Source of the DNA: Serripes groenlandicus
Taxonomy: Eukaryota; Mollusca; Bivalvia; Cardiida; Cardiidae
DNA length: 64,000 nucleotides
Assembly (NCBI GenBank): GCA_031761405.1
Contig: JASEVX010000003.1
Span: 14,002,973 to 14,066,972 of the forward strand
Direction: 5' to 3'
Below are positions 10,346 through 20,942 of this stretch, in pieces (the stretch's first letter is position 1; the number at the start of each line of letters is the position of its first letter). Below the pieces are notes generated by a model. The model was not told the DNA's origin. It saw only the letters and a program-made list of their open reading frames with translations, and ran no database searches. Made by a program: the position numbers and the translations under genes.

Positions 10346-10359
10346 GTATCTTTTCATCA

Positions 10360-10517
10360 TTTAACCAATCTGCAGCAAGTAAAGGAAAGTAAAATTGGTT
10401 GAGCAAGTTTTAAACATAAATGGAACAAAAGGATAAATTGTTCATTATGAGCAACTTCTCTTTTTGCCACAATGTTTTCACAAGTCCTGTGCTGCATCTC
10501 CTTGTATGAAAGGATTA
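10360..10517 (-). mobile_element. TTAA MITE, partial
   Basis: Decayed right end (CCAATCTGCAGCAAG), core TTGTTCATTATGAGCAACTT, left end TATGAAAGGATTAA. Internal parts are missing. Confidence 0.6.
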
Positions 10518-10645
10518 ATAGATTTTTCTAGTATCTTATTGACTGGGGTAGCATGAACTACAGCTTCCACCAAGTAATTAAAGGAATAATTATAGAGTTT
10601 AAGGCATTTAAATTGTAAATAAAAAATCTCCCAGTGTTTCTTTAG

Positions 10646-10735
10646 CTGAGGAAATTGAATTCACAGTGGCACTTCTTCAAGCAAATCTCCTACAAAACAG
10701 GATTGAGGATTGGCAACTAGAACAATGCAGGAGAA
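10646..10735 (+). CDS. Probable internal exon of unidentified split gene
   Basis: Follows a good acceptor, GTGTTTCTTTAG|CTGAG, and reads EEIEFTVALLQANLLQNRI then EDWQLEQCRR. This is an amphipathic helical segment with no repeat homology in the window. An in-frame stop (TAG) at about 10750 lies past possible but weak donors at 10736 (GAA|GTTCAA) and 10746 (CAA|GTCATA), so the 3' edge is uncertain. An alternative acceptor five bases downstream (CTGAG|GAA) would be phase 0, matching the end of exon 1311-1443. It fits the helical character of the downstream exons. Product not recognised. Confidence 0.5.
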
Positions 10736-10791
10736 GTTCAATCAAGTCATAGTTTTGATCTTAACCTGATTGTGGTCATCGAGGAGTGCCT

Positions 10792-10969
10792 TTAACCCTT
10801 TCCGACATATAGACGCTTTCCGCCGACGAATTTCTGTAGACGACTTTGTCACTATATTCAACCTCTATTCAATAATTAAACTATCAAATTTCTTAGAGGT
10901 TTTCCCACATTTTAAACCAGATGTTTTTAAAGCTGTCTCTGCTGATTTGTTGTATGTGGGAAAGGGATG
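10792..10969 (+). mobile_element. TTAA MITE with central deletion
   Basis: TTAACCCTTTCCGACATATA to TTGTATGTGGGAAAGGG. The AGAAATTGC hairpin is missing. Confidence 0.75.
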
Positions 10970-11066
10970 GTGTAAAACCCAAATAAATCATACAAAATCT
11001 AAAGTTGGTGTTGTCATGGCAAGGATTTCTGCATTGAGATTACCTGACCTAGAATGATCTAATCAT

Positions 11067-11167
11067 TCGACCCTTTCCCCACTTTAGACGCATTTTGATG
11101 CTTTGCAGCAGACGGCTTTGAAAACACTTGTGGCAAAAGGAGCAATTACTCGGTCTGTTGCAATTTT
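11067..11167 (+). mobile_element. TTAA MITE left half
   Basis: CGACCCTTTCCCCACTTTAG, TTTGCAGCAGACGGC and GGCAAAAGGAGCAATTACTC. Broken by the adjoining Helentron-like sequence. Confidence 0.6.
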
Positions 11168-11410
11168 CCTTGTCTGAAGCATAACTTGAAAACTGCTGAA
11201 TGGAATTTAATAAAACTTCATATGATGATATAACACAGTGAGAGGAAGTGCATTGTACAGGTACCATAACTCCATTTTACCTAATTACAGAGTTATTGCC
11301 CTTTGTTATTTTTTATTGTCCGGAGAATAACTTGAAAACTATTAGATGGAATCTAATAAAACTTCATACATTTGTAAAGCACAAAGAGAGTTATTGCCCT
11401 TTGTTACTTT
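11168..11410. mobile_element. Helentron-like tandem-module fragment
   Basis: About one and a half copies of a ~160-bp module (AATAACTTGAAAACTATTAG, TTATTGCCCTTTGTTA). No termini of its own. Confidence 0.45.
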
Positions 11411-12572
11411 TTTAGCTCACCTGAGCTTTGCTCAAGGTGAGTTATTGTGATCGCCTTTTGTCCGGCGTCCGTCGTGCGTCGTGCGTCAACTTCTTCTCCT
11501 CAGTAACCAGTGGGTCAATTGGGATGAAACTTCACAGAAAGCATCCTCTCAATGACCTCACCAGAATTCCTTCAAATTTTTGGGATCCATGCAAAATTCT
11601 GGTTTCCATGGCAACGAAACCGAAAAAACTTCAAAATTCTTCTTCTCCCAAATTGGTTGGCAGATTTTCAAATAATTTTGTAGAAATGTTCCTTGGATGA
11701 CCCTCTATCAGATTCCTTCAAGCCGTGTTGATTGGTCGAAAAAACATGGCCGCCAGGGGGGGGGCGGGGCTATAGTGAAAACTTAAAAAATCTTCTCCTC
11801 CGAAAGTGTAAGGCCGATTTTCAAATAATTTTGTAGAAATGTTCCTTGGGTGACCCTCTATCAGATTCCTTCAGGCCATGTTGATTGGTCGAAAAACATG
11901 GCCGCCAGGGGGGGCGGGGCTTTTTTGCCTATATGGCAATGGTGCAAACTTAAAAAATCTTCTCCTCCAAAAGTGTCAGGCCGATTTTCAAATAATTTTG
12001 TAGAAATGTTCCTTGGGTGATCCTCTATCAGACTCCTTCAAGCCATGTTGATTGGTCAAAAAACATGGCCGCCAGGGGGCGGGGCTATTTTGCCTTTTAT
12101 GGCTATAATGAAAACTTAAAAAATCTTCTCCTCCATAAGTGTCAGGCCGATTTTCAAATAATTTGTAGAAATGTTCCTTGGGTGACCCTCTATCAGATTC
12201 CTTCAAGCCATGTGATTGGTCGAAAAACATGGCCGCCAGGGGGGGGGCGGGCTATTTTGCCTATATGGCTATAGTGCAAACTTAAAAAATCTTCTTCTCC
12301 AAAAGTGTCGGACTGATTTTCAAATAATTTTGTAGAATTGTTCCTTGGATGACCCACTTTCAGATTCCTTCAAGCCATGTTGATTGGTCAAAAAACATGG
12401 CCGCTAGTAGGCAGGGCTATTTTGCATTATATGGCTATAGTGAAAACTTAAAAAATCTTCTCCTCCAAAAATATCTGGCCGATTTTCAAATAATTTTGTA
12501 GAAATGTTCCTAGGGTGACCCTCTATCAGATTCCTTCAAGCCATGTTGATTGGTCGAAAAACATGGCCGCCA

Positions 12573-12638
<66 letters not shown>

Positions 12639-12882
12639 GGGGGGGGGGGGGGCTGTTTGCCTTATATGGCTATAGTGCAAACTTAAAAAATCTTCTTCTC
12701 CAAAAGTGTCGGCCCAATTTTCAAATAATTTTGTAGAAATGTTCCTTGGATAACCCACTTTCAGATTCCTTCAAGCCAAGTTGATTCGGAAACTATGGCT
12801 GCCAGGGGGCGAGGCTTATATAGCTAAAGTGAAAAAAAAAAAAATCAGGTGAGCGATTCAAGGGCCATCATGGCCCTCTTGT
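11411..12882 (-). mobile_element. Helentron-like element, AGCTCACC family
   Basis: Minus-strand 5' end is ACAAGAGGGCCATGATGGCC. The 3' end is a hairpin of CTTGAGC and GCTCAGG followed by TGAGCTAA. It carries about seven modules of roughly 155-168 bp, each with TTGATTGGTCGAAAAACATG and GGCCGCCAGGGGG. The G run after GCCAG varies from 5 to about 80, showing instability. Members also occur at 14151-15069, 22038-22340, 49631-52119 and 56757-57382. Confidence 0.75.
12572..12652 (+). repeat. Poly-G tract
   Basis: About 80 G with a single T, expanded from the normal 5-8 G of the GCCGCCAGGGGG module. A likely quadruplex former on the + strand; length may be affected by sequencing error. Confidence 0.9.
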
Positions 12883-12899
12883 ATCACAATTGCTTTCCA

Positions 12900-13018
12900 C
12901 TCTAGAAATTAATTAGACTCATAGAATTTCTAGAAATTAATTAGACTCATAGAATTTATTTGGATGTGTGTTTTCAAAAGTTGTTTGCTTCTGATTTGTT
13001 GTATGTCAGAAGGGTTAA
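12900..13018. mobile_element. TTAA MITE right-end fragment with 27-bp tandem duplication
   Basis: TCTAGAAATTAATTAGACTC is repeated twice in direct order (12901-12960), then TTTCAAAAGTTGTTTGCTTC...AAGGGTTAA. Confidence 0.55.
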
Positions 13019-13243
13019 CCCTTTCCCTCATACGGCAATTCTGCAGCAGACGACTTTGAATGTATTTTGTCAAAACATAGAAAATCTCCATAATTGAATG
13101 GATAACCTATGACAAAAAGTGGAAAACATTGTGACAAAAGGAGAAATTGCACGTTTTGTGCAATTTCTTCTTTTGTCACTATGTTTTCAAAAAGCCGTCT
13201 ACTGCAAAGGCTCAGAAAGCGTCTATATGAGGGAAAGGGTTAA
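13015..13243 (-). mobile_element. TTAA MITE, full length
   Basis: TTAACCCTTTCCCTCATACG to GAGGGAAAGGGTTAA. Core is GCACGTTTTGTGC, the GCAC/GTGC hairpin variant. It shares its first TTAA with the fragment before it. Confidence 0.9.
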
Positions 13244-13271
13244 AGGATTTAGTAGTGACTTCCTTCCCTCT

Positions 13272-13558
13272 AGCCCCGGTAGCTCAGTCAGTAGCGACGC
13301 AGGCTGTAAATCCAGGGGTTGTGAGTTCAAATCCTGACTTAGCCAACTTTCTTTCCGACGTTTGACAAACTTCAATGCGACATGCGTCATTCATCTTCCA
13401 CCAATGGGCTAAGTCTATGTGGAAAAGCAGCCAGTTGCTTGGGAAGATTGTTGTGTGGAGTACTGGTGTGAGAAAACCAGGAAACACATGAGTAGGTGAA
13501 CTGGCCGCTGTGATATGTAAGTTAAAATGTTAAAAACGGCGTTTAATCAATCAATCAA
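13272..13558 (+). mobile_element. tRNA-derived SINE, full length
   Basis: Head GCCCCGGTAGCTCAGTCAGT, degraded B box (GAGTTCAAATCC), body CCACCAATGGGCTAAGTC, tail ATCAATCAATCAA. A short CCCTCT flanks both sides and may be the target duplication. Confidence 0.85.
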
Positions 13559-13624
13559 ACCCTCTTTGACACTTTTGGTTTTGGAAAAAAGCATTACAAA
13601 TAACTCCCTTCAATAGGAAAGGAT

Positions 13625-13850
13625 TTAACCCTTTTCCTCAAATAAATGCATTTTTACCCATTTGCTGCAGACAACTTTTGAAAACAATGTAACAATGGGA
13701 GAACTTGCTCAAAATGGGCAATTTTTCATTTTTCCACACTATTTTCAACTCTTTTAAGAAAAAGCTAATTTTCCCTTATAACCTTTTTATGATTTACACT
13801 AAAAGATTTTAAAAGTCGTCTGCTGCATAATTTTTATAAATGGAAAAAAA
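13625..13850 (+). mobile_element. TTAA MITE, diverged
   Basis: TTAACCCTTTTCCTCAAATA at the left. Core GCTCAAAATGGGCAATTTTT has one hairpin mismatch. AAAGTCGTCTGCTGCATAA at the right, but the terminal GGG is lost. Confidence 0.7.
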
Positions 13851-13879
13851 TTGCTGCATATTTTAGCATAATTATTGCA

Positions 13880-14092
13880 AGATGTGAAGCTTGTGCCAGT
13901 GTTTACAAACTTGTGTGCCCTGGAGGTGTTAGCTCGGGGTGGGTTTGAAAGCAGTTTATTCGTCGCCTAATGTACTGATAACGCACATTTCCCAGCCCAT
14001 TACTGGTGTCTTTATTTAGGGATCATGAATATTCTAGTGTTTTGTTGCCGTGAAATAATGTTAAAAATGGTGTAAAACTACAATAAAATGTA
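13880..14092 (+). mobile_element. Old SINE-like copy
   Basis: Carries CCCAGCCCATTACTGGTGTC, AGGGATCATGAAT and a decayed 3' body GTTGCCGTGAAATAATG..GGTGTAAAAC. Related to 52880-53047. Confidence 0.5.
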
Positions 14093-14150
14093 AAACCATC
14101 TTTCAATTGATGGAGCCTTGCTGTGTTTCCCAAGTCTGGACTGGTTCATT

Positions 14151-15069
14151 TTTAGCTCACCTGAGCTTTGCTCAAGGTGAGTTATTGTGATCGCCTTTTG
14201 TCCGGCGTCCGTTGTGCGTCGTGCGTCAACTTCTTCTCCTCAGTAACCAGTGGGTCAATTGGGATGAAACTTCACAGAAAGCATCCTCTCGATGCCCTCA
14301 CCAGATTTCCTTCAAATATTTGGGATCCATGCAGAATTCTGGTTTCCATGGCAAAAAAATGAAAAAAAATGAAAAATTCTTTTTCTCCCAAACTGGTTGG
14401 CAGGGGGGGGCAGGGCTATTTTGCCTTATATGGCTAAAGTGAAAACTTAAAAAATCTTCTCCTCCGAAAGCGTCAGGCTGATTTTCAAATAATTTTGTAG
14501 AAATGTTCCTTGGATGACCCTCTATCAGATTCCTTCAAGCCATGTTGATTGGTTGAAAAACATGGCCTCCGTGGGGGCGGGTCTAAGATAATTTTGCCTT
14601 ATATGGCTATAGTGAAAACTTAAAAAATCTTCTTCTCCCAAACTGGTTGGCAGATTTTCAAATAATTTTGTAGAAATGCTCCTTGGATGACCCTCAATAA
14701 GATTCCTTCAAGCCATGTTGATTGGTCGAAAAACATGCCCGCCAGGGGGGGTGCTATTTTGCCTTATATGGCTATAGTGAAAACTTAAAAAATCTTCTCC
14801 TCCGAAAGTGTCAGACCGATTTTCAAATAATTTTGTAGAAATGTTCCTTGGATGACCGATTCCTTCAAGCCATGATGTATGGTCAAAGAACATGGCCGCC
14901 AGGGGAGCGGGGCTATTTTGCCTTCTATGGCTATAGTGAAAACATATCATATTCCTTCAAGCGTAGTTGATTGGTCGGAAACTATGGCTGCCAGGGGGCG
15001 GGGCTTATATAGTTAAAGTGAGGGGAAAAAAATCAGGTGAGCGGTTCAGGGCCATCATGGCCCTCTTGT
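14151..15069 (-). mobile_element. Helentron-like element, AGCTCACC family
   Basis: The termini are the same as 11411-12882 (TTTAGCTCACCTGAGC and ATGGCCCTCTTGT), with about five modules and the shorter G runs (7-9) typical of the family. Confidence 0.75.
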
Positions 15070-15280
15070 TAATTGATATGACCAAAATCCTTAAGTGAAT
15101 GTAGACCTTGTAAGTCTGATTGAATATATTCCTGAATATCTTGTATTGTATTGCTGGATTTTGAAATTTCCTAAATATTTAAGTTAAAAAGAGTATAGTA
15201 AAATGACCGGCTTTCATTCTATTTGAATAACTGATATTGTTGCCATGGTTTCCCAACTTAGGAAGGGAATAAAGTTAAGC
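15070..15280. other. Unassigned intronic sequence
   Basis: AT-rich, no repeat match seen in the window, no convincing open frame. Confidence 0.5.
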
Positions 15281-16324
15281 ACAAGAGAAAGTTGATGCAG
15301 GCATCAATGTTGCCGGAAAAGACTGCATTGATTTATTTATGTATTCTTGACTTTCCTTAGTCTATTCAAACATTAGGAACGTAGTAATGAAAACATTTGC
15401 TTATAAATTTTATATACATACCTATACATTAGGGTATCTATAAAAAATTAACGAAATGTGTACACATTTATCTGGCTTAAATTTAATTTTGCTGTTGTTA
15501 CTTATTTAAATAATAGTATTCATTCATATAATTTCAATGTTTGTCAATCTTATTCGAATCACAAGGTAAATATCCTGGTATTGCTTTAAAGGGAGGTAAT
15601 TTGAAGAAAACAAAAGTCTTCAAAAGGAAAAATATATCAGCATTACCGTCTACAGTTTAAATTGTGCTATTGTTTGTGGATATAAAAATGATCTTTTTTT
15701 CTTATTTCTACATGTACAACGAAATATTGCGGCTTCTCTTTGACGCTTTGCGTCAAACATTCGTCTTGTACTTGTCTAAAATAAAATAATATCACTCGCT
15801 TTTTCATATCGAAATGCGCATGCGCGAAAATCGATGTTAAAGGTCACGAAACTACACAACAGAATAGGGTCTATATTTAGCTTAGAAACAGTTCCTACTT
15901 TAGATATTCATGGATTAACATTATTAAATGAATTCTACACAAATCAAGACATCTCTTTGAACATGAAAACAACATTTAGTAAGTTAAAATTGCTATTAAA
16001 AGGAGAATCCGAAATTGACCTCAATGATGACACATAAGAGTCTGCATTAGGGGGTGTTGGTTCACGTCTTGAAGGGACCACTTTTGTCTTCGTAAATAAG
16101 ACAAAAAACTTAAATGTGAGTGAAATAAAAAAAACTGCAAACATTAAAAAATCGGAATATTTATTTCATTTTAGATGTGTCATTTATTAGTGTTCGTAAA
16201 CAACCACAATTGTAATATGTTCAAATCATCTAGATTTGTTTCTTTCTAATAATAAGCCGCCCTCCCATGTGATTTCCGAAAAGCTATTAAAAATAGAAGT
16301 CGCGGGCTTCTGCCCGGCGACTAA
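15281..16324 (+). mobile_element. Helentron-like element, ACAAGAGAAAG...GCGACTAA family
   Basis: Begins ACAAGAGAAAGTTGATGCAG and ends with the hairpin GTCGCGGGC/GCCCGGCGAC directly followed by TAA (CTAA). No tandem modules. The interior (15400-15770) is shared with the element at 28112-28580. A short 67-codon open frame at 15834 shows no motif. Two further copies lie head to tail at 28987-33289. Confidence 0.75.
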
Positions 16325-16388
16325 TGATGTTAAGTGTGCTCAACACAATTCATTACTTATTGGTTGAGACTAAGACACCGTAATCTTG

Positions 16389-16619
16389 TTAACCCTTTCC
16401 CTCATACGACAATTTTGCAGCAGACGACTTTGAACATATTTTTGTCAACAAATAGAAAATCTCTATAATTAAATGGATAACCTATGACTAAAAGTGGAAA
16501 ACATTGTGGCAAAAGGAGAAATTGCACGTTTTGTGCAATTTCTTCTTTTGTCACTATGTTTTCTAAAAGCCGTCTGCTGCAGAGGCGTCGGAACTAGTCT
16601 ATATGAGGGAAAGGGTTAA
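16389..16619 (-). mobile_element. TTAA MITE, full length
   Basis: TTAACCCTTTCCCTCATACG to GAGGGAAAGGGTTAA. Core GCACGTTTTGTGC. Confidence 0.9.
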
Positions 16620-16685
16620 GAACTTGCATGAATTAAAAACAATACTCTATTGATTAACAGTAATAATAACTATTTTTAAAAAGTA

Positions 16686-17141
16686 GTAACCCTTTCCCAC
16701 ACACAACAAATATGCAGCAGAAGACTTTGAAGACATACCCGAAAAAAAATGGGATCTCCCTTTAACCCTTTCCCTCATATAGACACTTTCTGACGCCTCT
16801 GCAGCAGACAGCTTTTTGAAAACATAGTGACAAGAGAAGAAATTTCACAAAACGTGCAATTTCTCCTTTAGCCACAATGTTTTCCACTTTTAGTCACAGG
16901 TTATCCATTCAATTATAGAGATTTTCTTTATTTTGACAAAATATGTTCAAAGTTGTCTGCTGCAGAATTGTCGTATGAGGGAAAGGGTTAAATGAAAGTA
17001 ATAATTGAATAAAGTTGAAAACATGGTGACGAAAGGAGAAATTGCTTGGTTTGAGCAATTTCCTCTTTTGTTGCCAATTGTCTTCAAAAAGCCGTCTGAT
17101 GTAGAGGCGTCAGAAATCGTCTCTAGATGGGAAAGGGTTAA
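16686..17141 (-). mobile_element. TTAA MITE interrupted by another copy
   Basis: The outer halves 16686-16765 and 16988-17141 form one minus-oriented copy (CCCTTTCCCACACACAACAA...GGGAAAGGGTTAA). The inner copy entered its CTCCCTTTAAATGAAAGT site, whose uninterrupted form is seen at 52645 and 60165. Confidence 0.9.
16762..16991 (+). mobile_element. TTAA MITE nested in a MITE
   Basis: Precisely TTAA-CCCTTTCCC...GGGAAAGGG-TTAA between CTCCCT and ATGAAAGT of the host. This demonstrates that TTAA is duplicated on insertion. Confidence 0.95.
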
Positions 17142-17189
17142 TATGCTGCAGTGCAAGAAGTGGATAGTTTACTCATAAAGCAGTTTTGT

Positions 17190-17275
17190 GAAACTGAACT
17201 ACTGCTGTAATATAACTGAAATGATTATGAACACGGCCCAAAATCCCAAATAAACAACAGAAAAGCAACAGTTTG
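17190..17275 (+). mobile_element. Decayed SINE 3' body
   Basis: CTGCTGTAATATAACTGAAA and ACACGGCCCAAAATCCC resemble the GCCGTGATATGACT..GGCGTTAAAC tail of molluscan SINEs. Confidence 0.35.
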
Positions 17276-17401
17276 ATATGCACAAGGTATGTGTAAATTA
17301 TATCTGACAGTTCATATGAAATTGTCCGTGTTGGTTAATACATGTGCCTGTCAGGGAAGCCGCAATACTATCTCCTCTTCACTTGCATTGAGAAAAATAC
17401 A

Positions 17402-17615
17402 TAAACCCTCTCCCACAAAATTTAATGCATCTGCATCGGATGTCATTTGAAAACATTGTGACAAAAGGAGAAATTGCTCATTGTGAGCAATTTCTCCTTT
17501 TGCCATTATGTTTTCAATTTTTTTTTTAATAATATAACATTCATTTCCAGTTAATTCTCATAATTGTTTGTAGATTTTCGTCTGTTGCAGATTTGTGGTA
17601 AGGGGGAATGGGGTA
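17402..17615 (+). mobile_element. TTAA MITE, diverged
   Basis: AAACCCTCTCCCACAAAA at the left. Perfect core GAAATTGCTC..GAGCAATTTC with loop ATTGT. Right end GGGGGAATGGGG. Confidence 0.7.
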
Positions 17616-17839
17616 GTATCTGTATTGATGGGAAAATATTTCTCTCTGAAAATTTAAAGCAAATGTATTAACACTGCTATATTCCTGTGAGCTTGTCAAC
17701 CCTTTACCCACAACAGGCAACTCTAGAAGTCTATGTGGCATCAATAGTCCATAAATACACATCTAGATGTTGAAAATCTTGTACTCAGGTGTTCTCTACG
17801 AAAGCCTATTAGGACCATCTGAGAAAAGAAAATATCGTA

Positions 17840-18270
17840 AAGTCGTAATAACGCGAAAAAAGGCGTTATAATGCGAAAAAAGGCGAGGTAACGCGAAACA
17901 AGGCGAAGTAACGCGAAACAAGGCATAATAACGCAAAGTAAAGGCGTAATAATGCGAAGTAAGGCGTAGTAACGCGAATAAAGGCATTATAACGCGGGAA
18001 AAAGGCGTAATAACGCGAAATTAAAGTCGTAATAACGCTAATAAAAAGCGTTATAACGCGAAATAAAGGCGTAATAACGCGAAAATAAACGCGTAATAAC
18101 GCGAAATAAACGCGTAATAACGCTAAACAAAGGCGTATTAATGCTAATAAAAGGCGTTATAACGCGAAAGAAAGGCGTAGTAACGTGAAAATAAAGTCGT
18201 AATAACGCGGGAAAAGGGCGTTATAACGCGGAAAAAAGGCGTAATAACGCGAAATAAAGTCGTAATAACG
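17840..18270 (+). repeat. Left arm array of GCGTTATAACGC-type units
   Basis: Around 20 units of 19-22 bp alternating GCGTTATAACGCG and GTAATAACGCG separated by AAATAAAG. GCGTTATAACGC is itself a perfect palindrome. Confidence 0.9.
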
Positions 18271-18319
18271 CCTTTTTAGTTATATATATAAATCGATTAC
18301 TGCTTTGAAGACTCTTTTT

Positions 18320-18912
18320 CAACCATGGATCTACGACCCAGATCAACCAATTCACTATGTTTTTTCATTGGCTGAGCTAAGATCTGCGAGCCAGATCAGC
18401 CAATCCGCTATGTGATTTGAGTGGCTGACCTACAACCCAGACCAACCAATTCGCTATGTATTTTGAGTGGTTGAGCTACGATTTACGACCCAGATCAGCC
18501 AATACGCCATGTGTTAACATCGGCTGAGCTACGATATACGCCCCAGATAAACCAATGCGCAATGATTTTTCATTAGCTGAGCTACGATCTACGACCCAGA
18601 ACAACCAATTCGCTATGGGTTTTCAGTGGCTGAGCTACGGTTTACGATCCAGATAACCAATTCGCTATGTTTTTACAATGGCTGAGCTACGATCTACGAC
18701 CGAAATCAACCAATTCGCAATGTTTTTTCATTGGTTAAGCTACGATCTACGACCCAGATAAGTCACTTTTGTATGTTTTGTCATTGACTAAGCTACGATC
18801 TACGACCGAGATCAACCAATTAGCTTAATATGTGTTTTGCGTGGTTGAACTACAATCTACGATCCAGATCAACCAATACGCCATGTTTCTTCAATGGCTG
18901 AGCTACGATCTA
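18320..18912 (+). repeat. Left array of ~60-bp units
   Basis: Units contain GCTACGATCTACGACCCAGA and CAACCAATTCGCTATG with CATTGGCTGA. About ten units, more than the five on the right, so the arms are unequal. Confidence 0.9.
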
Positions 18913-19215
18913 CGAACATTGCGAATTGGTTGATTTCGGTCATAGATCGTAGCTTAGCCATTGTAAAAACATAGCGAAATGGTTGATCTGGGTCGTAGAT
19001 CGTAGGTGAGCCAATATAAAAACATAGCGAGTTGGTCGATCTGGGTCGTCGATCGTAGCTCAGCCACTGAGAAAAAAACATGGCGTATTGGTTGATCTGG
19101 GTCGTAGATCGTAGCTGAACAACTCAAAAGACATATAGCGAGTTGGTTGATCTGGGTCGTAAATCGTAGCTCAGCCAATGCAAAAACATAGCGAATTGGT
19201 TGATCTGGGTCGTAG
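18913..19215 (-). repeat. Right array of ~60-bp units, inverted
   Basis: Reverse complement of the left array (GAATTGGTTGATCTGGGTCG, TAGATCGTAGCTCAGCCA), about five units. Confidence 0.9.
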
Positions 19216-19264
19216 ATCTATGGTTGAAAAAGAGTCTTCAAAGCAGTAATCGATTTAAATATAT

Positions 19265-19815
19265 AGCTAAAAAGGCGTTATAACGACTTTATTTTGCGTT
19301 ATTACGCCTTTTTTCGCGTTATAACGCCCTTTTCCCGCGTTATTACGACTTTATTTTCGCGTTACTAACCTTTCTTTCGCGTTATAACGCCTTTTATTAG
19401 CATTAATACGCCTTTATTTAGCGTTATAAAGCCTTTATTTCGCGTTATAATGCCTTTATTTTCGCGTTATTACGCTTTTATTTCGCGTTATAACGCCTTT
19501 TATTAGCATTAATACGCCTTTGTTTAGCGTTATAACGCGTTTATTTCGCGATATTACGCGTTTATTTTCGCGTTATTACGCCTTTATTTTGCGTTATAAC
19601 GCTTTTTATTAGCGTTAATACGCCCTTAATTTCGCGTTATTACGCCTTTTTTTTCCGCGTTATAATGCCTTTATTCGCGTTACTACGCCTTACTTCGCAT
19701 TATTACGCCTTTACTTTGCGTTATTATGCCTTGTTTCGCGTTACTTCGCCTTGTTTCGCGTTACTTCGCTTTTTTCCGCATTATAACGCATTTTTTCGCG
19801 TTATTACGACTTTAC
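19265..19815 (-). repeat. Right arm array of GCGTTATAACGC-type units
   Basis: Inverted counterpart of 17840-18270 (CGCGTTATTACGCCTTTATT). It is longer than the left arm by roughly 100 bp. Confidence 0.9.
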
Positions 19816-19954
19816 AATATTATTTTTTTCTCAGATGGTCCTAATAGGCTTTCGTAGTTCTCAACACAGATGAATATGAAGATATAGTTTTCTGGTTAAT
19901 TGATTAAATGATATGGAAAGGCTTTGTAAGAGAAAGAAACAGAACCAACCCTTT

Positions 19955-20168
19955 CACCCTTTCCCACCTGTAAAAGCATTTTGATGCATCTGCAGCAGAC
20001 GACTTTTGAAAACGTTGTGACAAAAGGAGAAATTGCTCAAAACAAGCATACAACGTTTTCAACTTTTTTCAGTAATTATACCCACAATTATAGAGATTTT
20101 CCATATTTGAGTTGACATTTTCAAAGTTGTCTGCTGCGGATTTGTCATATGTAGTTTGAAAGGGTTCA
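19955..20168 (+). mobile_element. TTAA MITE, partial core
   Basis: CACCCTTTCCCACCTGTA at the left. The core has lost its right hairpin arm. GTCTGCTGCGGATTTGTC and GAAAGGGTT at the right. Confidence 0.7.
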
Positions 20169-20214
20169 GGGAATAGCTCGTATTATTCTCCTAAACTTGA
20201 TATTACCAGAACCA

Positions 20215-20365
20215 AACTTTTTTCCACATATAGCAAAACTGCAGTAAACAACTTCAAAAAAAAAAGAAGGTAAATTTCCATAAAAGAAAGTGTAAATATG
20301 TCAAAAATTATGTGGCTAAAGAAGAAATTGATCATTCTGACTTTATTCTAAAATTGTTCTTTCAT
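20215..20365 (-). mobile_element. TTAA MITE, truncated
   Basis: Right end TTTTTCCACATATAGCAAAA and core AAGAAGAAATTGATCATTCT. Cut off by the next copy. Confidence 0.5.
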
Positions 20366-20678
20366 TTAACCCTTTCACTCATATAGACGCTTTCTGACGC
20401 CTCTGCAGCAGACGGCTTTTTGAAAACATAGTGACAAAAGAAGAAATTGCACAAAACATGCAATTTCTCCTTTTGCCACAATGTTTTCCACTTTTAGTCA
20501 TAGGTTATCCATTCAATTATAGAGATTTTCTATTTTTTGACGAAATATGTTCAAAGTCGTCTGCTTATTTTTAGTCAACAAATAGAAAATCCCTATAATT
20601 TTACTGGATATACTATGAAAGTGGAAAACCGTCTGCTGCAGAGGCGTCAGAAAGCACCTATATGAGGGAAAGGTTTAA
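20366..20678 (+). mobile_element. Composite TTAA MITE with two left ends
   Basis: Plus-oriented copy up to GTCGTCTGCTTATT (20575), then an inverted second copy's middle and left end (GAGGCGTCAGAAAGCACC, GAGGGAAAGG). Both outer termini are therefore left-end type. Confidence 0.75.
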
Positions 20679-20942
20679 AAAGATTTCCATAGTTTTGCCC
20701 AGATATATTCAGTTAAAATCTGCTGAAAATTTTCACCATTTAGGAACAGGTTCCCCTGTATTGGAATGGAGCATGGATGATCGAAAACTTAACCTGTGGG
20801 AGAGAAAAGTTTTAAAAACATCATGGGAAAAGAACTTATTAATGAAAATAAACTTCATCTTTTCTACGGTTATTTTCTCCTTTGACTTTGGGTAACAGAC
20901 TTTATAACAATGATAGTTATGACTTCCCTCCTTCGTGCCCAG

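Larger units (their letters stand above)
17789..19866. mobile_element. Foldback-type element, 2.1-kb inverted repeat
   Basis: The two arms are long inverted repeats. The outer edge ACGAAAGCCTATTAGGACCA (left, 17799) faces TGGTCCTAATAGGCTTTCGT (right, 19836). Each outer arm is an array of ~20-bp units (GCGTTATAACGC, TAATAACGCGAAATAAA). Inside are matching spacers (CTTTGAAGACTCTTTTTCAA and its complement) and arrays of a ~60-bp unit that turn around near 18912. There is no coding sequence. The architecture resembles Drosophila FB elements, which have long TIRs of short tandem repeats (established); homology is not claimed. No clear target duplication was found. Confidence 0.85.

Noticed and set aside
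12510..12758. Open frames with poly-proline or poly-glycine
   Set aside because: Produced by the poly-G tract in a Helentron-like module.
15834..16037. 67-codon open frame in the ACAAGAG...CTAA element
   Set aside because: Not preserved in the other two copies as far as read, and no motif; likely chance.
17789..19866. Artefactual palindrome from assembly
   Set aside because: The arms differ in repeat number and in many bases, and the edges are imperfect, which an assembly foldback would not produce.
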